A stretch of DNA of 64,000 nucleotides, taken from Candidatus Accumulibacter proximus (GTDB taxonomy: Bacteria > Pseudomonadota > Gammaproteobacteria > Burkholderiales > Rhodocyclaceae). Below the pieces are notes generated by a model. The model was not told the origin of the DNA, did no database searches, and was given only the letters and a program-made list of their open reading frames with translations. The number at the start of each line of letters is the position of its first letter. Position 1 is the stretch's first letter. Position numbers and translations under genes: made by a program. The DNA lies in assembly GCA_016709675.1 (NCBI GenBank), contig JADJMH010000022.1, positions 35,879 to 99,878 of the forward strand, given 5' to 3'. Shown one piece after another: positions 41,461-50,641 of this stretch.

Positions 41461-42003
41461 TCAGCGGATGAAGTCGCGACTGATCTCGCGAAACAGGTCG
41501 CTGCCTGCCTGTCGCAACCACTCGAAAACGACCATCTCGCGCGAGACGATATCGGCACCATGACCCCGCATCCGCTCCAGGGCCAGCGCCTTGTCGCCAC
41601 TTCGCCGCGAGCCGACGGCCTCCTCAACGACGAAAACGCGCCGGCCTGCGGCGAGCAGGTCGAGTACGGTCTGCTGAACGCAGACATGGGCCTCGGTACC
41701 GGCGACGATGAACTGCGCGCGGTCGCCCCCCGGCGCCTCGAACAGCGCTTCCTCGGGAACCGCCGAAAAATGGATCTTCTCAACGATGCATTCATCCGGC
41801 AGCAAGTCCCGCAAGGCGGGCATCGTCAACCCCAAGCCTTTCGGGTACTGCTCGGTGCAGATCACCGGAATCCCCAGCCGCTGGGCGACCCTGGTCAGCC
41901 AGATGCTGGCTTCAAGCACCAACGGCGCGTCATGGATGGCTGGCTGAAGGCGCTCCTGCAAGTCGACCAGCAGCAATACCGAACGATCAGCACGCATCAA
42001 CAT
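41461..42003 (-). CDS. Isochorismatase-family cysteine hydrolase
   Basis: A 180-residue hydrolase of the isochorismatase/nicotinamidase superfamily, of the YcaC-like short type. The catalytic triad is complete: D14 in LLLVDLQER, K76 in CIVEKIHFS and C108 in GTEAHVCVQQT. Substrates in this group are varied, so no specific reaction is assigned. The ATG at 42003 has GGAGG 8 bases upstream. The frame is open for a further 85 codons, but that part is unlike the family. Confidence 0.88.
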   Translation of the reverse strand: MLMRADRSVLLLVDLQERLQPAIHDAPLVLEASIWLTRVAQRLGIPVICTEQYPKGLGLTMPALRDLLPDECIVEKIHFSAVPEEALFEAPGGDRAQFIVAGTEAHVCVQQTVLDLLAAGRRVFVVEEAVGSRRSGDKALALERMRGHGADIVSREMVVFEWLRQAGSDLFREISRDFIR

Positions 42004-42469
42004 GAAAACTTCCTCCAGATAATCAATCTCAACCGTTCTGCGCCAGAAACAGGCGTAGGACTGCTCCGAGCACCAGCACTCCCGAGCCGCGTCGCCAGCC
42101 AGGACCGACACTGACCCGCCCGGGGGCATCCCGTCATAGTACCCACCGTCAACGGGAAACGGGAAGCACGGGGACTCGATCTGGCAACAACTGAAGGTGA
42201 CATCGTCGGCGATAGTAATACGGCGGGCGGCAGTCGCCAAGCGGTCCCCATCGGCCAAGGCCAGTCCCCGGCAGCAGCCGGGCAGATCACAGCCCTTTGT
42301 TCCCGCTCCTGCCGGCGGCTATCCGGAGCGATCGCACGAGGCCTCCCGCCGGTGAGACAGGGCGACTGCCCGAGTTCACGTCGCTTTAACAAGTTGTGTT
42401 GCAGCGCAGCAAATTCTGCTATATTGACAAGTGACAATACCTACCTACCCGCGCCCTCGCTGCAACCAG
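42004..42469. other. Divergent intergenic region, no supported gene
   Basis: 466 bases lie between the divergent hydrolase and hypothetical genes. One minus-strand frame in line with the hydrolase encodes a Cys-rich stretch, but the hydrolase's own ribosome-binding site interrupts the logic of a longer protein. TATATT at 42420-42425 is a plausible -10 box for the downstream plus-strand gene, with TTGCAG 15 bases upstream as a weak -35. Confidence 0.4.
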
Positions 42470-43003
42470 ATGTACATCGTTGATGATCCGACTCTTGCGC
42501 TGATTACCCGTTTTGTGGGTGGCGCGGCGGCTTCGGAGCTGTCGGATGAGCTGTTCTTCCGCCAGCAACTGGCGGCAATCGAAGCGTATATCGATCGCTT
42601 CCCGGTGGCCGAGCGGGAAGCGCGGGCACTCGCATGGATCGAGGCCAACGCCAGACAGTATCGCCGGCAGTGGCAGAAACAGGCGGCGATCGACGTTCTG
42701 GCGAGTTCGCGCTGCCCGGACTGCCCTCTGTCAGGCGGCGACCGGCAAACACCTTGTGCCATCCACAGGCGCTGGCTGACGCTCCTCCGTCGCTATGCCA
42801 GCGACCAGCTTTCGTCGCAGGAGTATCTCGAGAAAAGCCTCGCGCTGCTGACCGCGTACAAGGACCGGTTGCGCGTCCGCCAAGCGCGCGAAGGGCTGCT
42901 GTCGGAACCTTCGACGATGCACTCCCGCGATGGCCTGACAAAGGTACGGTCCGCCCACGATGCGACGGTCCCACTGCGCCAGGGCGAGTTCGCACACTCC
43001 TGA
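42470..43003 (+). CDS. Hypothetical protein with a Cys/His cluster
   Basis: A mostly helical, charged 177-residue protein (MYIVDDPTLALITRFVGGAA...). A C-x2-C ... C-x2-H cluster (CPDCPLSGGDRQTPCAIH) lies around residue 85 and may bind a metal. Residues before it (FPVAEREARALAWIEANARQ) look like a coiled or helical hairpin. I do not recognise the family. The ATG at 42470 follows the candidate -10 box by 44 bases; the frame is open to a GTG at 42431. No membrane segment or signal peptide is seen. Confidence 0.65.
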   Translation: MYIVDDPTLALITRFVGGAAASELSDELFFRQQLAAIEAYIDRFPVAEREARALAWIEANARQYRRQWQKQAAIDVLASSRCPDCPLSGGDRQTPCAIHRRWLTLLRRYASDQLSSQEYLEKSLALLTAYKDRLRVRQAREGLLSEPSTMHSRDGLTKVRSAHDATVPLRQGEFAHS

Positions 43004-43066
43004 TCGGCCGCCCGCCTTGCTGCAGTCGCCGCGCCCACGGCTTCGCCTCGCCTCAGTTGCCTTCGG

Positions 43067-45781
43067 TCACTGCTGCCGCTGCTCGCCAAGCAGTTCGCCC
43101 AGCACGTAGGGCAGGATACCCCCTGACCGGTAGTACTGGACCTCGATCGGCGTATCGATGCGGCACAACACCTTACGCTCGACTCGCTGTCCATCGGTCC
43201 GCTCGATCACCAGCGTGAGCGTCTGCATCGGCAACAGGCCGCTGCCGAGGCCGAGGATGTCGAAGCACTCGTCACCACGCAAGCCAAGCGAGGTCGCCGA
43301 GTCGTCACCAATGAACTGCAGCGGCAGCACCCCCATGCCGACAAGATTGGCGCGGTGGATCCTTTCGTAGCTGCGCGCGATCACCGCCCGTACGCCGAGC
43401 AGGCGCGTTCCCTTCGCCGCCCAGTCACGCGACGAGCCGGTGCCATACTCCTCACCGGCAATGACGATGGTCGGCGTACCGCGCTCGCTATGTGCCATCG
43501 CGGCCGCGAAAACGGTCGTCTGTTGGCCATCGAGAAGCGTATAGCCGCCTTGCGGCTGGCGCCCTTCGGCATCGGTCGGCAACATCAGGTTGCGAATGCG
43601 CACGTTGGCGAAGGTACCGCGCATCATCACTTCGTGATGGCCACGACGCGCGCCGTAGGAGTTGAAATCAACCCGCTCGACGCCCTGCTCGCGGAGCCAG
43701 CGGCCGGCGGGCGCCGACTCGCCAAAGGAACCAGCCGGCGAGATGTGGTCGGTGGTGACCGAGTCGCCGAGGATCAACAGGGCGCGGGCGCCGCGGATGT
43801 CACCGGGCGCCTGGTCCGCCAGTTCGAAGAACGGCGGCCGGGCGATGTAGGTCGAAGGGGGCCAATCGTAGACCTCGCCGGCCGGAGCAGGAATGGCTTT
43901 CCAGAGATCCTGGTCAGCGGTCAAGTCCGCGTAGCGCCGGCGGAAGGTTTCTGGGTCAAGCGCGAACGGCAGGACAGCGTCGATTTCCTCTGAGGTCGGC
44001 CAGACGTCGCGCAAATAGACCGGCTGACCGTCGCCACCCCGACCCAGCGGCTCGCGGTCGAGGTCGATATTGACCCTGCCGGCAATCGCAAAGGCGACCA
44101 CCAGCGGCGGCGAGGCCAGGTAATTCGCTCGCAGGCTGGGATGGATGCGCGCTTCGAAATTGCGGTTACCCGAGAGCACGGCAGCAGCGATCAACTGCTG
44201 CTCGGCAATCGCCTGGTTGAACGCCGCATCAAGGTCGCCGGCATTGCCAATGCACGTCGTGCAGCCATAGCCGGCCAGCGCGAAGCCGAGTTCGGCGAGC
44301 GGCGCCAGCAGCCCGGCCTTGTCCAGATAGTCGGTCACGACCCGCGAGCCGGGAGCCAGCGAGGTCTTGATGTGCGGTCGCACGCGCAGTCCCCGGGCAA
44401 CCGCCTTTTTCGCCAGCAGACCAGCGGCGATCATCACCGCCGGATTGCTGGTATTGGTGCACGATGTGATCGCCGCGATCAGCACGTCGCCGTGGCCGAG
44501 GTCGATTCCCGGCCGGTCGGTCGGATAACGCTGCCCCAGCGTCTCCGGCGGACGGCCGAAGCCGTCGGCCGATTCTGGCGCGCTGAGCAAGCTATTGAAG
44601 CAGCTTGCCATGTCGGGCAACGCAATGCGATCCTGTGGCCGCTTCGGCCCGGCCAGCGAGGGAACGATGGTGGACAGATCGAGATGTACGATGCGCGAGT
44701 AGTCGATCTCGCCAGCCCGTGGAATGCCGAACAATCCCTGGGCGCTGAAATAGGCTTCGAACAGCGCGCAGTCGGCTTCACTGCGGCCAGTGCTTCGCAT
44801 GTAGCTGACCGTTTTTTCATCGACCGGGAAAAATCCCATCGTCGCCCCGTATTCCGGTGCCATGTTGGCCAGCGTCGCGCGGTCAGTCACCGACAGTGTG
44901 GTCGCACCCTCGCCAAAATACTCGACGAAAGTACCCACCACCTTTTCGCGCCGCAACAACTCGGTGACCGTCAGCACCAGATCAGTGGCGGTGACGCCCT
45001 CGCACAAACGGCCGCTGAGTTCGACGCCGACCACGTCCGGCGTGAGGAAATAGACCGGCTGACCGAGCATCGCCGCTTCCGCCTCGATGCCGCCCACCCC
45101 CCAGCCGACAACGCCAAGGGCGTTGATCATCGTGGTGTGCGAGTCGGTACCGACCAGCGTATCCGGGAAACACAAGCGTCCGGCTGAAGTCTCCTGCTGA
45201 CGCACACCATGGAACAGATGCTCGAGATTCACCTGATGGACAATGCCGACCCCCGGCGGTACGACGCGGAAGGTGTCAAACGCCTGCATGCCCCATTTCA
45301 TGAACTGATAGCGCTCGCGGTTACGTTCGAACTCGCGGCTCATGTTCTGCTGCAAGGCCTGTGGTGTACCGTAAAAGTCGACCTGTACCGAGTGGTCAAC
45401 GACCAGGTCCACGGGCACCAGCGGCTCGATGCGCCGCGGATCGAACCCGCGTGCCTGCGCCACATGACGCATTGCCGCCAGATCGCAAAGCAGGGGCACA
45501 CCGGTGAAATCCTGTAGCACGACGCGCGCGACGACCATGGGAATCTCGGCGCTGCGCGACGCCTGCGGCCGCCACGCGGCAAGCTCGCGGATGTGCCGCT
45601 CGCTGACCCGCTGTCCATCACAGTGACGCAGCAGGGCTTCGAGAACGATGCGCAGGGACACCGGCAAGCGAGCGATATTGCCTATGTCGGCGGCCGCCAG
45701 GGCCGGCAAGGAATAGAAGAGTGCCTCAGGCTGACCTGGCGGCGTCAGGCGTGAGAGGGTGTTGAACGGTGAAGCGGGCAT
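43067..45781 (-). CDS. acnA: Aconitate hydratase (AcnA type)
   Basis: TCA-cycle enzyme interconverting citrate and isocitrate through a [4Fe-4S] cluster; 904 residues. The cluster ligands fit SCTNTSNP (near residue 440) and GCTTCIGN (two Cys near 508). The segments LVPVDLVVDHSVQVD, GTDSHTTMINALGVVGWGVG and GEEYGTGSSRDWAAKGTRLL are characteristic of the AcnA/IRP branch. It could alternatively be the 2-methylcitrate-pathway isomer AcnD, but no prp genes are nearby. It is transcribed toward the hypothetical gene. Confidence 0.92.
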   Translation of the reverse strand: MPASPFNTLSRLTPPGQPEALFYSLPALAAADIGNIARLPVSLRIVLEALLRHCDGQRVSERHIRELAAWRPQASRSAEIPMVVARVVLQDFTGVPLLCDLAAMRHVAQARGFDPRRIEPLVPVDLVVDHSVQVDFYGTPQALQQNMSREFERNRERYQFMKWGMQAFDTFRVVPPGVGIVHQVNLEHLFHGVRQQETSAGRLCFPDTLVGTDSHTTMINALGVVGWGVGGIEAEAAMLGQPVYFLTPDVVGVELSGRLCEGVTATDLVLTVTELLRREKVVGTFVEYFGEGATTLSVTDRATLANMAPEYGATMGFFPVDEKTVSYMRSTGRSEADCALFEAYFSAQGLFGIPRAGEIDYSRIVHLDLSTIVPSLAGPKRPQDRIALPDMASCFNSLLSAPESADGFGRPPETLGQRYPTDRPGIDLGHGDVLIAAITSCTNTSNPAVMIAAGLLAKKAVARGLRVRPHIKTSLAPGSRVVTDYLDKAGLLAPLAELGFALAGYGCTTCIGNAGDLDAAFNQAIAEQQLIAAAVLSGNRNFEARIHPSLRANYLASPPLVVAFAIAGRVNIDLDREPLGRGGDGQPVYLRDVWPTSEEIDAVLPFALDPETFRRRYADLTADQDLWKAIPAPAGEVYDWPPSTYIARPPFFELADQAPGDIRGARALLILGDSVTTDHISPAGSFGESAPAGRWLREQGVERVDFNSYGARRGHHEVMMRGTFANVRIRNLMLPTDAEGRQPQGGYTLLDGQQTTVFAAAMAHSERGTPTIVIAGEEYGTGSSRDWAAKGTRLLGVRAVIARSYERIHRANLVGMGVLPLQFIGDDSATSLGLRGDECFDILGLGSGLLPMQTLTLVIERTDGQRVERKVLCRIDTPIEVQYYRSGGILPYVLGELLGEQRQQ

Positions 45782-46006
45782 GCCGGACCTCCAGACAGAT
45801 GCGCATGACTCGCGCGGGTAATCAGATGACAGCGGACCGCGACGCTCGTTCCCGAACCAGGGCTCACTTCGCAGAGATTGACTACAACCGTCAGAAGCCG
45901 GGATACTGCCGTGGATATGATCTCACTCCCCTTCCCCGCCAGCCCGGAATCGAGCCGTGGCGGCAGCTAATCATGATTCCACGGTGACGAACACGCGAGA
46001 CTGAGA

Positions 46007-47440
46007 ATGGGACTGGCAGAACTGAGTTTGGGCGATGCGTCACTGATCACCGCCACCTTCCTGTTTACCGACATCGAAGGCTCGACCAGCATGTGGGAGA
46101 ACGAGTCTCAGGCCATGCGTGTTGCCCTGCAACGCCACAATACCCTGCTCTCTTCGGCAATCGAACAGCACGGTGGCTGCGTCTTCAAGACCGTCGGCGA
46201 CGCCTTTTGCGTCACTTTCGAGGATGCGGCCGGCGCGCTCGAGGCAGCCTACCAGATTCAGGCCCGCCTAGGCACCGAGAAATGGCCGACGCGTACCCAG
46301 TTACGGGTGCGCGTCGCGCTGCACACGGGCCCAGCGTATCTGAGTGGCGGCGACTACTTCGGCACAACGGTCAACCGCGTTGCCCGTCTGCTGGCGGTAA
46401 CGCACGGCGGGCAGACACTGCTCACTTCGACAACCCAAGCCTTGGTGCGCGAGTCCCTGCCCGACGGCACCAGCCTGCGCGATACCGGCATGCTGCGCCT
46501 CCGCGACCTGCCGCAGCCCGTCCATGTCTTCCAGCTCGTCCATCCGGGGCTCTCGTCGAGCCTGCTCGATGTCGCCGACAGCTCGGCCGGGAACAAGCTG
46601 ACGGCAGAACCGGTGGCCCGTTTCAGGCCGGTCGACGTCTACGAAGTGCCGACCTTGCCGGCGATCGTCGTGCAGGCACTCAAGGTGATGCAGGATCCCA
46701 ACAGCGACGCCAGGGCAGTGGAGCGGGTGATTGTCCACGATCCGGCAATCTCGGCCAAGATCCTGCGCGTCGCCAACTCGGCATTCTTCGGCTTCTCCCG
46801 CCGCGTCGGCACCATCGCCGAAGCGGTTCGCGTCCTCGGCTTCACCAACGTGCAGGGGATGCTGATCTCGGTCGGCGCCTTCGACGCCTTCCGCACCAAG
46901 CGGCTGAGCCTGGTCGAGTTCTGGCAGCACTCGATCGCCGTCGCGACCGCAGCACGCTTCCTGTCCACGCGGGTCAACTGTTCGGCAGACGAGGCCTTTA
47001 TGGCTGGCCTCCTGCATGATATCGGCAAGCTCATCTTTGCCGTCCAGGCAGAGGCCAGTTACCAGCACGTGCTCGAACTCAAACGGGAATCGGCGCTGAC
47101 CAGCCTGGAAGCCGAACGTACGCTTTTCGAGTTCACCCACCCCGAGGTGGGCCAGATGGTCGCCGAGCGCTGGGATCTGCCGCCGAGGCACGTGGCGGCC
47201 ATCGCCCACCATCACAACCCGGCTGACGCGGGCAACGAGCGCTTGTTCTGTACCCTGGTCGGTCTTGCCGACCAGGCGGCGTACACAGCGCTCAGCCCCT
47301 ACACGCCGGTAGAACATCACGCCGAGCGGATCGGCCTGCTCGACGCCCTCGACCTGGGTCCAGGGCACTGGGACGACTGCCTGTGTCATCTGCAGGAGGC
47401 CCGGACAACCATCGAGGCCTTCGTCGGAGCGATCCAGTGA
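46007..47440 (+). CDS. Class III nucleotide cyclase fused to an HDOD domain
   Basis: Predicted soluble signalling protein of 477 residues. The N-terminal cyclase domain (about 13-185) has FLFTDIEGSTSMWE with the first metal Asp and FKTVGDAFCVTF with the purine-recognising Lys and the second metal Asp. It also has the transition-state pair in VNRVARL, so it should be catalytically competent. The C-terminal part (about 203-400) is an HDOD domain: VPTLPAIVVQALKVM, ILRVANSAFFGFSRRVGTIA and LLHDIGKLIFA. The HDIGK motif near residue 338 is retained. No membrane segment is seen. It is flanked by the aconitase gene (divergent) and a convergent chemoreceptor. Confidence 0.88.
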   Translation: MGLAELSLGDASLITATFLFTDIEGSTSMWENESQAMRVALQRHNTLLSSAIEQHGGCVFKTVGDAFCVTFEDAAGALEAAYQIQARLGTEKWPTRTQLRVRVALHTGPAYLSGGDYFGTTVNRVARLLAVTHGGQTLLTSTTQALVRESLPDGTSLRDTGMLRLRDLPQPVHVFQLVHPGLSSSLLDVADSSAGNKLTAEPVARFRPVDVYEVPTLPAIVVQALKVMQDPNSDARAVERVIVHDPAISAKILRVANSAFFGFSRRVGTIAEAVRVLGFTNVQGMLISVGAFDAFRTKRLSLVEFWQHSIAVATAARFLSTRVNCSADEAFMAGLLHDIGKLIFAVQAEASYQHVLELKRESALTSLEAERTLFEFTHPEVGQMVAERWDLPPRHVAAIAHHHNPADAGNERLFCTLVGLADQAAYTALSPYTPVEHHAERIGLLDALDLGPGHWDDCLCHLQEARTTIEAFVGAIQ

Positions 47441-47704
47441 CGACCCATGCCGGGCACGCCAGCGAACCCCCTTCCGCCTTCAACTCGGGCAGCAACTCAT
47501 GCTGAACGACGGAACTGCGTGCCACCGTTGCACGATCAGCCGGGTTGGGTAGTATCCATTTGGCGGACGTTGCGACGTTGGTCTCAGTCATCGTATGATG
47601 CCAGGAGTGGCCACCTGTGTTCTTCGCTTTCGCCTCCAGCCGCGAAGAAATCCGCCCTGCAGGACACGTTTTGCAGGACGCTCAGTCACTTGCGGGACAG
47701 GACA

Positions 47705-50083
47705 CTAGAAATCGGCGTTCTTGTTGTAGAACCGAAAACACTCTCCGATTTGCGCGGCCACCGCGTCGTCCATCGCCTGAAACTCGACCCCGCAATGCCA
47801 TACATCGGCGTCCGCGCGCTGCCAGACCACCGTGCCTCGGACCTGGAATGGCTCCTGAGTCGCGTAAAGCACCGGGTCGTCGCTCGGAAGATACAGGGCC
47901 AGATCGAGGCTCTCGGATGTACGCAGAGGCTTTGTCACCCGCAGACGCATACCGATGAGCGAAAAATCGATGGCCACGGCTTCGCACTTGCTTTCGCCCT
48001 GCCTGACGAGGACCCGCAGGCTGTTCAGCGCCCGCGGGGCGCGGCGCTTCTCATGCTGGGCGGCCTCGATCTGAAGCCCGCCGACAAACGTGAATCCGGC
48101 CATGATTGCGTTCAGCCGCGACGTCACATCGCGCAAGTCCTGGCCGATGGCGGCGGTCGTCCGTACCTTGTTTCCGTTTTCCTGAACCACAACGAAGAGC
48201 GTTTCCAACGTCGCCCTGAGGACAGCTATCTGCTCCATCTGTTTCTTGCCGACGCTCGAAATCCGGCGATTGACCGAGGCCGTGGTGACTGCGGTCGCCG
48301 CAATCGCTTGCATGGCGTTTGCCGCCTGCTGCGCCTGTTCCTGAGTGGCACCCACGGTATCGACCACCTCGTGCATTGAAGACACCACCTGCCGGACCTT
48401 TCCGGACAGACTGGCAATGATCTCGTTGACCTCCGTGGCCGAGCCGGTGGTGCGTTCGGCCAGCTTGCGGACCTCGTCGGCAACGACCGCAAAGCCCCGT
48501 CCCGCCTCGCCGGCGCGTGCCGATTCGATGGCCGCATTTAGCGCCAGCAGATTGGTCTGGCCGGCGATTTCCTTGATCACACTGAGAATGCCGTGGATCT
48601 GTTGCGCGAAGCGCTCCAACTCCTCGATCTCCGCCGACGCGCGATTGACCTGCCGTGTGGTCGCTTCCATCGACCCGATGTTCTGGCACACGTTCTCGAT
48701 ACCCTCCAGCGCAAGCTTCTCGACCTCGCCCGAACGGTCCGAAGCGTCGATGGCGAGCGCCTGGACTTCCGACGAAATCTGATGCACCTGCTGCATGGCC
48801 TGATTCACCTCGCCGGACTGCCCCTCCTGCCTGCGGTTCGTGTCGGCAATCTCGTTGGAAATCGCAGTCACCATGAACGCCGACTGTTCCATGTTGCGTC
48901 CGCAATCATCGACTTCCTTGAGCGCCGCATGCAGTTTCTCCTGCATCGTATGCATCGCCGCCATCACGCTGCGCGTATCGCCGCCTGCGACCTGAATCGT
49001 CTGGGTAAGGTCACCGCCGGCGACGGCACGGGCGACGATGGCAGCCTCGTATGGTTCGCAACCCAAACGGCGCATCAAACGTCGAATGGTCAATACACCG
49101 AGCAAGATGGCAAAGACGATTGAAGAAGCGGATGCCACCAGGGACAGTACCAACGTCCTCCATGCTGAAGACTCCTGTCGCGCGATGAGATCACCGATGT
49201 AGGAATGGACTCTGGACTCAACCGTCTTCATCAGATCGATGCGGCTCGTCGATGCGCTGAACCAATGCGCGGGAGAAACGTCTAGTTCTTCCCCTGGAAT
49301 GGATTCGATGGCCAGTTTTCGCATGCGGATCACCTCGTCAACGTCGTTGCCCTTGACGATCTCATCGAGAGTCTTGCGCGCTGAATCCGAGGCAAAAGTC
49401 CTGAACGCGTTCAAGTACTGTTCTTGAGCACTGACAATGCTGAAGAAGCGCCGGAACGACTCAGGATCAAATTGCTTGGCCGAAAACGCCTGATTCAAGG
49501 TGGCACGTTCTCTCCCTGCGTATTCCTTGGCTTGGACAAACAGAAATGAAGCCGTCGTTTCGCGCGCGATCTCCGAGTTGCTCGCTCCTTTGGCTACTGC
49601 ACTGATGACATCGATACCGGAAACGATGGCTCCCGTATAACGGGCGAACGACTCTGTGGGCTTCACGGAGAGCGCATCGACTTGCCGACGAAAGTCGGCT
49701 AGCTCGGCCGCCTTTGCTAACGCTGCTTCGGACGTCTTGCCCAAGGTGCCCACAGCCTCCGGCGAACCGGAAAGGGTCTGGACAACGCGCCTCAAGTGCT
49801 CAAGCTTCTGGTCGGTCACCGAACGCTGCGCAGCCAACTCGGACCCGAACTTCTGACCGTTGCTGGCCAGAAAACCGCTCGACAACCCGCGCTCCTTCTG
49901 TTGCTCATGAATCAGCTCACCGCTGACCACACCGACTTCAACAGCCGCTTTCGAGGATCTGCTCGCCCGCAATTCGTGCAAAGCGTCAAGACCCGTCACC
50001 CAGGCAAACACCACCAAAGCCATGACCGGCAACGACAACATCAAGAGCAGTTGGGCGCGTGTAGATAGTTCACTCTTCTTCAT
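47705..50083 (-). CDS. Chemoreceptor with NIT sensor, HAMP, MCP signalling and PilZ domains
   Basis: Transmembrane chemotaxis receptor of 792 residues. TM1 is at about 11-31. A large periplasmic region (HEQQKERGLSSGFLASNG onward) resembles the nitrate/nitrite-sensing NIT domain. TM2 is at about 306-330, followed by HAMP. The MCP hairpin tip GQTNLLALNAAIESARAGEA lies near 508-530. The C-terminus is a PilZ domain with both c-di-GMP motifs, RRAPR and DFSLIGMRL. The ATG at 50083 has GAGG 9 bases upstream; a 73-codon open extension is not conserved. No che genes are adjacent. Confidence 0.9.
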   Translation of the reverse strand: MKKSELSTRAQLLLMLSLPVMALVVFAWVTGLDALHELRASRSSKAAVEVGVVSGELIHEQQKERGLSSGFLASNGQKFGSELAAQRSVTDQKLEHLRRVVQTLSGSPEAVGTLGKTSEAALAKAAELADFRRQVDALSVKPTESFARYTGAIVSGIDVISAVAKGASNSEIARETTASFLFVQAKEYAGRERATLNQAFSAKQFDPESFRRFFSIVSAQEQYLNAFRTFASDSARKTLDEIVKGNDVDEVIRMRKLAIESIPGEELDVSPAHWFSASTSRIDLMKTVESRVHSYIGDLIARQESSAWRTLVLSLVASASSIVFAILLGVLTIRRLMRRLGCEPYEAAIVARAVAGGDLTQTIQVAGGDTRSVMAAMHTMQEKLHAALKEVDDCGRNMEQSAFMVTAISNEIADTNRRQEGQSGEVNQAMQQVHQISSEVQALAIDASDRSGEVEKLALEGIENVCQNIGSMEATTRQVNRASAEIEELERFAQQIHGILSVIKEIAGQTNLLALNAAIESARAGEAGRGFAVVADEVRKLAERTTGSATEVNEIIASLSGKVRQVVSSMHEVVDTVGATQEQAQQAANAMQAIAATAVTTASVNRRISSVGKKQMEQIAVLRATLETLFVVVQENGNKVRTTAAIGQDLRDVTSRLNAIMAGFTFVGGLQIEAAQHEKRRAPRALNSLRVLVRQGESKCEAVAIDFSLIGMRLRVTKPLRTSESLDLALYLPSDDPVLYATQEPFQVRGTVVWQRADADVWHCGVEFQAMDDAVAAQIGECFRFYNKNADF

Positions 50084-50285
50084 TTGTCGAAGCCTCTGCC
50101 AAACGATTTGGGTGCAGATCTTTTGAGCCGCGGCTTTCCTGCGATCACGCAGCCATTTTGATGTCTTTGTTCTGCTGTGCCGACACAGGTGATAGGAAGC
50201 AGCCCACGGTTTTGTAGTAGTGTCGGCTCCGTTCTTTCTTCTCGGATCCGTCCATGCCCCGCCGCCCGCGTCCATCGCTCCCGCA

Positions 50286-50460
50286 AAGGATAGGAAATTC
50301 AACCGCCCTCGCAGGAGTATCTGCGGACCTACACCCCATTGTCAATCCATCACCCCGGTCGTCGTCACGGCGGGATCTCCTGGTTCTGGTTTGACAGCAT
50401 GAAGGTACGGGGAATCGCCATCCGGGAAGGATAGGAAATCCAACCGGCCTTCGGAGAGTA
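50286..50460. repeat. Pair of imperfect direct repeats in the chemoreceptor/SPFH spacer
   Basis: AAGGATAGGAAATTCAACCG (starting 50286) and AAGGATAGGAAATCCAACCG (starting 50427) are followed by C/T-rich bases and GAGTA, giving about 34 matched positions with few differences. A shorter partial copy, GATAGGAAGC, starts at 50191. They lie in the 558-base divergent spacer 50084-50641, which shows no gene. Confidence 0.6.
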
Positions 50461-50641
50461 AGTTTGACGCCGGATGCAAGCATCAATCGGCGATATTGGG
50501 CCGATATGCGTCACCATTCGCAGAAAAACCCTCCCGAATAGCGCCCCGAGCGCTGGGGCTGCATCAGGCCAAGACGGTCGTGATCGAAGGGCTAGTAGCG
50601 ACTACAATGACAGTGCGTGCAACCCCAACAAGGAGTATCCG

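Noticed and set aside
42004..42258. Cys-rich N-terminal extension of the isochorismatase-family hydrolase
   Set aside because: A GGAGG ribosome-binding site and ATG at 42003 give the normal family N-terminus. The extension has no family match.
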